The position numbers were made by a program, and so were the translations under genes. Below, one piece after another: positions 1-6,196 of a stretch of DNA of 10,207 bases. The stretch is from ANME-2 cluster archaeon (GTDB lineage: Archaea > Halobacteriota > Methanosarcinia > Methanosarcinales > Methanocomedenaceae): NCBI GenBank assembly GCA_023544605.1, contig JAMJFQ010000061.1, forward strand, positions 1-10,207. Direction: 5' to 3'. Below the pieces are notes generated by a model that made no database searches, was not told where the DNA came from, and saw nothing but the letters and a program-made list of their open reading frames with translations. How positions within the stretch are numbered: position 1 is the first letter of the stretch; every line of letters starts with the position of its first letter.

Positions 1-137
1 TTGAAAGTAATAAGAATATGTAGTTAATAAATTTCCTATATTGTTTATTGTCAGAATACTTATCCTACAATTATGCATCAATCATAAAATAGACTTACTG
101 AGCTGCCGAAGTAAATAAAGAGATTATGTAACCGAAT

Positions 138-164
138 CTTTGCGTCCTTTGCGTTCTTTGCGGT
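138..164. repeat. Three tandem copies of a 9-bp unit (CTTTGCGNN)
   Basis: Three consecutive 9-mers read CTTTGCGTC, CTTTGCGTT and CTTTGCGGT with no spacer, and GAG follows. The rest of 1-261 is AT-rich with no plausible gene, so this GC-richer block stands out. Similar strings built from CTTTGCG or CTCTGCG units are, to my recollection, scattered through intergenic regions of unrelated bacteria and archaea, but no function comes to mind. It may be a remnant of a dispersed repeat. What is seen is the tandem structure; wider distribution is a memory that I could not check here. Confidence 0.7.
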
Positions 165-254
165 GAGTATTTAATGTACGACTCAAGCAGGATTACACAA
201 ATTCAACAATTAGTTATTATATTTTGCATTTAAATTTCCAGATAATCAACATCG

Positions 255-261
255 AAAAAAT
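255..261 (-). terminator. U-tract just downstream of msrB, possible operon terminator
   Basis: On the minus strand, the msrB stop codon is followed at once by a run of six to seven T residues. Archaeal transcription often ends at such T-rich tracts without a stable hairpin, and no strong stem-loop is seen beside it. The region further downstream is AT-rich and has no gene. This is therefore a reasonable end point for the seven-gene transcript, but the call rests on one short tract. Confidence 0.4.
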
Positions 262-663
262 TCACCCCTCCCCCTCTTCAAACTCCAGCGCCAGCGAATT
301 AATACAATACCGCTCACCGGTCGGCTGCGGCCCGTCATCGAACACATGCCCCAGATGCCCGCCACATCTGCTGCACACCACTTCGGTCCTGTGCATCCCC
401 AGACTGTTATCGGATTTCAGTTCAACTTTATCATTTGACATGGGGGTCCAGAAACTCGGCCACCCGCTGCCAGAATCATACTTCTCTTCCGAGCGGAACA
501 ACTCCTGCCCGCAGCCGCCGCATACATAGACACCCTCTTTATCGTGCTTGTTGAACTTGCCGGTGAATGGCGGCTCTGTTCCTTTTTCTATCAATACGTG
601 AAACTTTTCAGGAGCCAGTTCTTTTTTCCACTCTTGCTTTGACTTGTTTATCTTATGTGCCAA
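262..663 (-). CDS. msrB: Peptide-methionine (R)-S-oxide reductase MsrB
   Basis: This enzyme reduces the R epimer of methionine sulfoxide in oxidised proteins back to methionine, normally in the cytoplasm with thioredoxin as electron donor. The 133-aa product has the full single-domain MsrB pattern. There are two CxxC zinc-binding pairs (CGGC near residue 48 and CSRC near residue 97), the SGSGWPSFW block near 65-73, and the C-terminal GHVFDDGP and RYCINS motifs. The Cys of RYCINS is the catalytic residue. Length is typical for a stand-alone MsrB. The start is TTG: it precedes the N-terminal family region, has a good Shine-Dalgarno site, and no ATG occurs before the conserved core. The gene starts 36 nt after sdhC and is probably the last gene of the operon, although an AT-rich palindrome at 685-694 could provide a promoter of its own. 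Its job here may be repair under oxidative stress; that link to the dehydrogenases is only inferred. Confidence 0.95.
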   Translation of the reverse strand: MAHKINKSKQEWKKELAPEKFHVLIEKGTEPPFTGKFNKHDKEGVYVCGGCGQELFRSEEKYDSGSGWPSFWTPMSNDKVELKSDNSLGMHRTEVVCSRCGGHLGHVFDDGPQPTGERYCINSLALEFEEGEG

Positions 664-670
664 TTCTTGA

Positions 671-678
671 ACCCCCTT
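671..678 (-). promoter_or_regulatory. Shine-Dalgarno site fixing the TTG start of msrB
   Basis: The minus strand reads AAGGGGGT, about 7 nt before the TTG codon at 663-661. It is the only purine-rich site near the 5' end of the MsrB frame. It supports TTG as initiation codon in the absence of any nearby ATG. Confidence 0.6.
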
Positions 679-699
679 GATCTATGATATATCAACTGC

Positions 700-1038
700 T
701 CAGAACAACCTGGACTTGATACTGATATAATAGAGGAGCAATACCCCTAATACCATAAACACCCAGAATAACCACCGCTGTAACCGTATCCCCCCTACAA
801 GGTCAATGGTCACAGAACGGATACCATTGAATCCATGATACACTATCAGCACCAGTATTACCAGGAAGAAATCCATAGAGAGTACATACGTGAACAACCC
901 GTCAAGGGGTGTCTTGAACTCGTACCTGAAATGCATGCCCCACATGTGCACCATAAAATACACCACCAACAGCAGACCAGTGATGCGCTGCAAAACCCAG
1001 GACCACATACCTGCGCCCGTATAAGTATTAATCTTCAC
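700..1038 (-). CDS. sdhC: Succinate dehydrogenase cytochrome b-type membrane anchor subunit
   Basis: This is a 112-aa hydrophobic protein expected to anchor the SdhAB dimer in the membrane and pass electrons to a quinone or methanophenazine. Three membrane segments can be seen at about residues 15-37, 52-72 and 88-108. The first carries WSWVLQRITG, matching the conserved Arg-containing start of SdhC/SdhD helices. The second ends in YHGFNGIR followed by Asp79, the usual HxxxGxR...D signature; His68, and perhaps His31, are candidate heme ligands. The start is GTG at 1038-1036, inside the end of sdhB (11-nt overlap). It is preceded by a GAGGGA ribosome site 6 nt upstream, and the protein then begins just before the conserved region. 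The frame stays open upstream to 1290, but that part is antiparallel-free coding sequence of sdhB in another frame and shows no membrane or family features. Only one anchor gene is present; most quinone-linked complexes have two. It resembles SdhD of some species as much as SdhC, so the symbol is nominal. Confidence 0.85.
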   Translation of the reverse strand: MKINTYTGAGMWSWVLQRITGLLLVVYFMVHMWGMHFRYEFKTPLDGLFTYVLSMDFFLVILVLIVYHGFNGIRSVTIDLVGGIRLQRWLFWVFMVLGVLLLYYISIKSRLF

Positions 1039-1822
1039 TTTTCTTCCCTCTGTTGAATATGTTCTTGATCTTATTTTTTGGGATCTGCCTGCGCTGTGCC
1101 AGTATGCCCTGTGTGGGTGTAACCTTTTTGGGACAAATAGCAGTGCACTTGAACACCACATCGCAACCCCACACACCTGATTGGTTATTAACAGCTTCAA
1201 GCCTCGCACGCTTATCCTTTTCCTTTTCCCTGGGGTCCAGGTAGAACCGCCAGGCCTTGGCAAGGGCAGCAGGTCCCAGGTATGTCTCATCCCTGCCAGC
1301 TACCGGACATGCCCCGTAACAGGTAGCACACAGGATGCAGTTGGTATACGCCTCTATCTTTTGTTCTACCTTTGGGCTCATCAAGTTTCCGCCTTCAGGC
1401 ACCTCCTCTCCTGCTGATATCCACGGCTTGATATAATCCAGCAGTTCATAGAAATGTTCCATATCCACCACCAAATCCCGGATAACCTTCATATTCGGCA
1501 GGGGCTCGATAAGTATCTCATCCTTTCCCACCTTGGCGACTGGCCTGGCAAGAGCCCCCCATTTCACGGCATCAACTGTCATTTCGCTCTGTGCATCACT
1601 GACCTGGGTGCGGCAGGCCAGCCTGGGGACCATATTAATAAGCATAGCACAACTTCCGCACACAGCACCCCGGCACGAATACCTGAAACATAGTCCCCCA
1701 TCCAGCCGCTCCTGTACAAAGAACAGGGCTTCCAGCACACTCATCCCTGGAGTCTCCTCTACAGAGAAAGTCTCATGCCAGACCCTGTCACCGTCCTGCC
1801 GCCTGATCTTAAACTTTATCAT
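1028..1822 (-). CDS. sdhB: Succinate dehydrogenase iron-sulfur subunit
   Basis: SdhB carries electrons from the flavin of SdhA to the membrane anchor through three Fe-S clusters. All expected ligands are visible in the 264-aa product. The N-terminal ferredoxin-like domain has Cys50, Cys55, Cys58 and Cys70 for the [2Fe-2S] centre (E. coli has Asp at the third position). The C-terminal domain has Cys162, Cys165, Cys168 and Cys230 for the [4Fe-4S] centre, and Cys172, Cys220 and Cys226 for the [3Fe-4S] centre, by alignment to E. coli SdhB. There is no CCG domain of the kind fused in methanogen thiol:fumarate reductase TfrB, which is much longer. This points to a membrane-bound, quinone-type complex. 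The ATG overlaps the sdhA stop by one base (TGATG) and has a strong GGGAG ribosome site. Fumarate reductase activity in the reverse direction cannot be excluded from sequence. Confidence 0.95.
   Translation of the reverse strand: MIKFKIRRQDGDRVWHETFSVEETPGMSVLEALFFVQERLDGGLCFRYSCRGAVCGSCAMLINMVPRLACRTQVSDAQSEMTVDAVKWGALARPVAKVGKDEILIEPLPNMKVIRDLVVDMEHFYELLDYIKPWISAGEEVPEGGNLMSPKVEQKIEAYTNCILCATCYGACPVAGRDETYLGPAALAKAWRFYLDPREKEKDKRARLEAVNNQSGVWGCDVVFKCTAICPKKVTPTQGILAQRRQIPKNKIKNIFNRGKKSED
1045..1050 (-). promoter_or_regulatory. Shine-Dalgarno site fixing the GTG start of sdhC
   Basis: GAGGGA on the minus strand lies 6 nt before the GTG at 1038-1036, within the last codons of sdhB. It supports a coupled start for the anchor subunit. 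The alternative is the internal ATG at 1008-1006, or the much longer open frame reaching 1290. Confidence 0.6.
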
Positions 1823-3498
1823 CAGTACTCCCTCTTCTTGGGTTGGAACTGGGTAATGGTCACGTCCTTATATTCAAGCCTGGGACCCACGGGAGCATAG
1901 TATGCTAGTGTATGCTTGAGCCACTGCTCGTCGTCACGCTCCAGGAAATCGGTCCTATAATGGGCACCCCTGCTCTCTTCCCTAACCAACGCCCCTTCTG
2001 CAATGACTTGCCCTAACTCCAGCATCCCTTTTAGTTCAATGGCATTAAGCAATTCAAAATTGAACGAAGTAGCGCTGCTTTTCACCCGTACGTTTCGTCC
2101 CCTCTCCCTGAGCATACGTACTGTATCAACGGCCCTTTGCAGTCCTGTCCGGTTCCTGAACACACCCACATCCTGCTGCATCACAGACCTCAGTTCATCC
2201 CTTACAACAGCAAAATTCTCACCACCTTCACCCATTAATTGAGATATGGCTTCCTTTTCCCTATCCAGCTCATCCAGATATGGACTTTCACCCGGCATAG
2301 CAATCCCTGCAACATAACCCGCAGCATGCTCACCGGCCCTTTTTCCGAACACAATGGTCTCAAGCAAGGAATTACCGCCCAGCCTGTTGGCTCCATGAAC
2401 ACTGACACATGCACACTCTCCGGCTGCATACAGGCCATCCAGTGGCGTGGCACCATTAACATCGCAGGGAACTCCACCCATGGAATAATGCTGTCCGGGC
2501 TGGACCGGAATTGGCTCCTTAACAGGGTCGATACCAGCAAAATCAATGGAAATCTGCCTGATACCACCCAATCTCTCTTCTATCTTCTTCTCACCCAGGT
2601 GGGTAATATCAAGATGAACGTACCCGCCCTCAAATCCCCGACCCTCATCGATCTCTGTCTGGATGGACCTGGCCACAATATCACGTGGTGCCAGTTCCAT
2701 CATATCGTGGGCATATATGCTCATGAACCGCTCATGCAGTTTATTATAGAGATATCCACCTTCACCGCGGGCACCTTCTGTCATGAGTATATTACTCCCC
2801 AGAAGCGTGGTGGGATGGAACTGGACAAATTCCATATCCTGCAGCGGGACACCAGCGTGGTAGGCCAGGCTTATTCCGTAACCCCGGTTGATAATGGCAT
2901 TGGTGGAACGCTGGTATATCCTGCCATATCCGCCAGTGGCAAGGACGGTAGCCTTTGCTCCAAACACCTCCAGTTTTGAAGAGGGGGTATGCATAGCGAT
3001 AAGGCCGGTACATCTCCCTTTATCCACAACCAGTCTGGTGACCAGCCATTCCAGGTATATCTTGACACCAGCCCTCATCACCTGTTCATGCAGCGTATGC
3101 AGCAGGTTGTGGCCAGTCCTGTCCCCTGCATAGCAGGTCCGAGGAAACCCTGCGCCACCAAAAGGGCGCTGTGCGATATGACCATCCGGGGTGCGGGAGA
3201 ACAGGGTACCCCAATGTTCCATCTCAAGCACCCGACCGGGCGCATCCCTGCACATGACCTCGACTGCATCCTGGTCGGCAAGGTAATCGCTGCCCTTGAC
3301 CGTATCCAGTGCATGTGCCTCCCAGCTGTCATCCTTGCCGAGCGAGGCATTGATACCACCCTGAGCTGCTACCGAATGACTGCGTATGGGATGTACCTTC
3401 GATATCACGGCTACATCCGCACCCCTGAGGTGAGCTTCAAGAGCTGCCCGCAGACCTGCAAGGCCGCCACCGACTACGATAATATCATGAGTTATCAT
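1822..3498 (-). CDS. sdhA: Succinate dehydrogenase / fumarate reductase flavoprotein subunit
   Basis: SdhA oxidises succinate to fumarate using covalently bound FAD, on the cytoplasmic face when joined to SdhB and the anchor. The 558-aa product starts with a Rossmann FAD motif (GGGLAG, residues 10-15). It has RSHSVAAQGG at 39-48, in which His41 is the expected site of covalent FAD attachment. Substrate and proton-transfer residues of the family are present: His228 in QFHPTT, Arg272 in PRDIVARS, His337 in HYSMGG and Arg372 in HGANRLGGNS. The C-terminal helical domain closes with the short basic tail usual in this family. Length is a little below the 580-590 aa of E. coli SdhA. The start ATG overlaps the fumarase stop by 4 nt (ATGA) with a GGTGA site upstream, indicating translational coupling. 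L-aspartate oxidase (NadB) is a paralogue, but adjacency to sdhB and sdhC argues against it. Confidence 0.95.
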   Translation of the reverse strand: MITHDIIVVGGGLAGLRAALEAHLRGADVAVISKVHPIRSHSVAAQGGINASLGKDDSWEAHALDTVKGSDYLADQDAVEVMCRDAPGRVLEMEHWGTLFSRTPDGHIAQRPFGGAGFPRTCYAGDRTGHNLLHTLHEQVMRAGVKIYLEWLVTRLVVDKGRCTGLIAMHTPSSKLEVFGAKATVLATGGYGRIYQRSTNAIINRGYGISLAYHAGVPLQDMEFVQFHPTTLLGSNILMTEGARGEGGYLYNKLHERFMSIYAHDMMELAPRDIVARSIQTEIDEGRGFEGGYVHLDITHLGEKKIEERLGGIRQISIDFAGIDPVKEPIPVQPGQHYSMGGVPCDVNGATPLDGLYAAGECACVSVHGANRLGGNSLLETIVFGKRAGEHAAGYVAGIAMPGESPYLDELDREKEAISQLMGEGGENFAVVRDELRSVMQQDVGVFRNRTGLQRAVDTVRMLRERGRNVRVKSSATSFNFELLNAIELKGMLELGQVIAEGALVREESRGAHYRTDFLERDDEQWLKHTLAYYAPVGPRLEYKDVTITQFQPKKREY

Positions 3499-4883
3499 GT
3501 TCTTTCACCAGTCATGTTAAGCGGGTCAAGCAATTCATCAGCCTCTTCCTCGGTCAGTAATCCCGAATCAAGCACGACTTCACGTATCGTCTTATTATCC
3601 CTGTAAGCCTGGTGGGCGATCTCTGCTGCTTTTTCATACCCTATCCCGGGGGCCAGTGCCGTGGTTAGTGCAAGGCTTTTACTGGCAAGGGACCTGCAAT
3701 GCTCAACATTGGCTGTGATCCCTGACAGGCACTGCCGGTTAAATGATCCAACAGCCCCGGAAAGTATCGTTATTGAACCCAGGATGTTATGTGCCAGTAC
3801 AGGGGTGAACACGTTCAGTTCAAGCTGGCCCGCCTGTGCCGCCATCATAATGGCAGTGTCATTTCCCACGACCTGGAAACATGCCATATTGAGCATTTCT
3901 GCCATTACCGGATTGATCTTTCCCGGCATAATGGACGACCCCGGCTGGACAGCGGGAAGATTGATCTCGCCGATACCTGTCCTGGGTCCGCTGCTAAGCA
4001 GGCGCAGGTCATTGGTTATCTTGATAAGGCTTACTGCAATGCTGCGAAGGACCGATGATACACCAAGTATTGCATCAGCACCCTGTGTTGCCTCAAATGG
4101 GTTTTGGGCAAACCTGAATTTCAGGCCCGTTATGCGGTTGACCTCTGAGATTACCAATTCTTCGAAATCCTCTGGTGCATTCAATCCCGTACCGACCGCA
4201 GTACCACCCATGTTCAGTTCTGCCAGATCGGCCATTGAAGCGAATATACGTTTTATCCCCAGTTCCACCATCCTGGCATACCCGCCAAATTCCTGGCCAA
4301 GGGTTACCGGGACTGCATCCTGCAGGTGTGTCCTGCCAGGTTTTACGATGTCTGTGAACTCCCCTGACCTGGAAATAAGCCCCTGGAATAATAAGGAAAG
4401 TACCGGAAGCAACTGGTCATTAAGGGATTCCATAGCTGCTATATGTATGGCGGAATGGATGGTATCGTTGGATGACTGGGACATGTTCACATGGTCATTG
4501 GGATGGATCATGTCATAACGGCCCCTGGATTCACCCATGATCTCCAGGGCACGGTTAGCAATCACTTCATTGGCGTTCATGTTCTGTGACGTTCCCGCAC
4601 CTGACTGGAAGGCGTCCACAACGAACTGGTCATCGAACGTGCCCTGGCGTACCTCTGATGCAGCCTGGATGATGGCCTCACCGATAGCAGGGTCAAGTTT
4701 CCCTGCATGTATATTGGCTTTTGCACATGCCTGCTTGATCACAGCCTGTGCTTTAATGAAAACGGATGGCAGTTTCAGGCCGCTTACCCTGAAATTCTCC
4801 ACGGCCCGCGCGGTCTGGGGTCCGTAATATGCTTCATCGGGTACATCCACCTGACCCAGAGTATCTATCTCGATTCGCACCAT
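3495..4883 (-). CDS. fumC: Fumarate hydratase, class II
   Basis: This enzyme reversibly hydrates fumarate to (S)-malate without an iron-sulfur cluster, as a homotetramer. The 462-aa product (E. coli FumC has 467) belongs to the fumarase/aspartase superfamily, with the signature GSSIMPGKINP at 315-325 supplying the catalytic serine loop. Residues that separate fumarase from aspartase favour fumarase: HPND at 127-130 (aspartase has NPND), GRTHLQDA at 183-190 (aspartase has Gln for His186) and PGK rather than PAK in the signature loop. SSND at 137-140 also fits. Some stretches, such as the N-terminal EAYYGPQT and the AAQAGQLELNV segment, look more aspartase-like, so an aspartate ammonia-lyase remains a lesser possibility. 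The gene lies 2 nt after the aminotransferase, has a perfect AGGAG ribosome site, and overlaps sdhA by 4 nt, which places it directly next to its substrate-producing enzyme. Confidence 0.88.
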   Translation of the reverse strand: MVRIEIDTLGQVDVPDEAYYGPQTARAVENFRVSGLKLPSVFIKAQAVIKQACAKANIHAGKLDPAIGEAIIQAASEVRQGTFDDQFVVDAFQSGAGTSQNMNANEVIANRALEIMGESRGRYDMIHPNDHVNMSQSSNDTIHSAIHIAAMESLNDQLLPVLSLLFQGLISRSGEFTDIVKPGRTHLQDAVPVTLGQEFGGYARMVELGIKRIFASMADLAELNMGGTAVGTGLNAPEDFEELVISEVNRITGLKFRFAQNPFEATQGADAILGVSSVLRSIAVSLIKITNDLRLLSSGPRTGIGEINLPAVQPGSSIMPGKINPVMAEMLNMACFQVVGNDTAIMMAAQAGQLELNVFTPVLAHNILGSITILSGAVGSFNRQCLSGITANVEHCRSLASKSLALTTALAPGIGYEKAAEIAHQAYRDNKTIREVVLDSGLLTEEEADELLDPLNMTGERT

Positions 4884-4885
4884 TA

Positions 4886-6181
4886 TTACTCCTGGGACAC
4901 AGCCCTCTTCAGTGCCAGTTCAAAACGGTCCAAAGCAGTATCAATTTCATCCCTGGTTATAACCAAAGGCGGGGAAAATCGTATAACAGAATCACCGCAT
5001 GAGAGCAGGATAATACCTTCCTTGAATCCTTCCTGAATGGTACGGTCCCTGGTATCGGGGTCTACAGAGCCATCCGGTTTTACCATCTCTATCCCGATCA
5101 TCAGGCCCAGCCCCCGCACGTCCCCGATTACAGGATACTGCAGCTGCATCTCCCTTAACCGCTGCATGATATGAGCCCCCAGTTCCTTTGCATAACTGCC
5201 CAGGTCTTCCTTTTCCATATACTCCAGTGCAGCTGAAGATGCAGCAGATGCCAGCAGGTTGCCGCCAAAGGTATTTGAATGGGTTCCGGGCGGCCAGTCC
5301 ATGATATCATGATCAGACAGCATAGCACCCATAGGAAGACCGCCGCCCAGTGCCTTGGCCATGCATACAATATCGGCCCTGACCCCAAAGTTCTCCATGG
5401 CCATGAAGGTACCAGTGCGGTAGCAGCCTGCCTGGACCTCATCGGCCACCATAAGCACATCGTGGTCGTCACAGATGCGCCTGATCGCTTTGTGGAACTC
5501 GGGCGGCGGCACGATATAACCTCCCTCACCCTGCACGGGCTCCACCACAATGGCAGCAATGTCTGCAGGGCTCATTTCCCGTTTGAACAATACCTCTTCG
5601 ATATATGCGGCACATTGGGTACCGCAACCAGGGTACTCGAGATTGAGGGGGCAGCGGTAGCAATATGCGTAGTGGGCATGTACCGTTCGTATAGTCGGGA
5701 AATGTTCTTTGTGTTTTACCTTTGAACACGTGAGAGAGAGTGCTCCAAGGGTCCTGCCGTGAAAACCACCGTAGAATCCCACCAGGCCCTGGCGGTGTGT
5801 CTTCCACATGGCCAGTTTGATGGCAGCTTCAACGGATTCGGTCCCGCTATTGCAGAAAAATACCCGGTCATATCCGGACATCTGTTTGAGCTGCTCGGCC
5901 AGCTTCACTGGAGGCTCGGCATAAAAGTCAGGAAAACCACAATGTGCCATCTTCTCCATCTGCGCTGAGACGGCTGCAGTGACCCTGGGGTTGGAGTGCC
6001 CGACGTTCATAACCGCAATTCCTGCCACCAGGTCGATGTATTCCCTGCCCTCAACGTCAGTGATGAGGGCACCCCTGGCGCTGTCGATGACCAGGGGGTA
6101 CGGGCGGGCTGTGCAGGATGAAATTACATCACAGTCACGTTCAATGATCTTTTGTGCTTTCTGTCCGGGGGGTTCTATCAT
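4886..6181 (-). CDS. gabT: Class III (omega) aminotransferase, probable 4-aminobutyrate aminotransferase
   Basis: This is a PLP-dependent transaminase of the acetylornithine/ornithine/4-aminobutyrate group. The likely reaction is GABA + 2-oxoglutarate -> succinate semialdehyde + glutamate. In the 431-aa product, phosphate-binding NSGTES is at 111-116, the ring-stacking GGFHGRT at 138-144, EPVQGEGG at 214-221 and ADEVQAG at 246-252 (Asp247 binds the PLP ring nitrogen). Lys276 in MAKALGGG is the Schiff-base lysine, and Thr304 lies in NTFGGN. Four cysteines at 174, 177, 186 and 190 form a CxxC-x8-CxxxC group in an insert common in GabT-like proteins. It begins 15 nt after the aldehyde dehydrogenase stop, in the same frame, with a GAGGAA ribosome site. 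Placement between a semialdehyde dehydrogenase and succinate/fumarate enzymes supports GABA as substrate. Ornithine, beta-alanine or lysine transaminase, or an archaeal amino-acid racemase of this fold, remain possible; the fold is certain, the substrate is not. Confidence 0.8.
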   Translation of the reverse strand: MIEPPGQKAQKIIERDCDVISSCTARPYPLVIDSARGALITDVEGREYIDLVAGIAVMNVGHSNPRVTAAVSAQMEKMAHCGFPDFYAEPPVKLAEQLKQMSGYDRVFFCNSGTESVEAAIKLAMWKTHRQGLVGFYGGFHGRTLGALSLTCSKVKHKEHFPTIRTVHAHYAYCYRCPLNLEYPGCGTQCAAYIEEVLFKREMSPADIAAIVVEPVQGEGGYIVPPPEFHKAIRRICDDHDVLMVADEVQAGCYRTGTFMAMENFGVRADIVCMAKALGGGLPMGAMLSDHDIMDWPPGTHSNTFGGNLLASAASSAALEYMEKEDLGSYAKELGAHIMQRLREMQLQYPVIGDVRGLGLMIGIEMVKPDGSVDPDTRDRTIQEGFKEGIILLSCGDSVIRFSPPLVITRDEIDTALDRFELALKRAVSQE

Positions 6182-6196
6182 ATCTTGTTCCTCGTT

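Noticed and set aside
1..261. RNA gene or CRISPR array in the left flank
   Set aside because: No cloverleaf, no regularly spaced repeats; only the 9-bp tandem block is present.
1039..1290. N-terminal extension of the sdhC frame
   Set aside because: It lies wholly within sdhB in another frame and adds about 84 non-membrane residues unlike any SdhC. The GTG at 1038 with a GAGGGA site is a better start.
1028..3498. Thiol:fumarate reductase TfrAB
   Set aside because: SdhB has only 264 residues with no CCG domain, and a membrane anchor gene follows.
3661..4518. Plus-strand open frame of 285 codons opposite fumarase
   Set aside because: Antisense shadow of a well-supported gene, with no recognisable motif.
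3495..4883. Aspartate ammonia-lyase as the primary call for the fumarase gene
   Set aside because: HPND, the His in GRTHLQDA, and PGK are fumarase-type residues, and the gene directly precedes sdhA.
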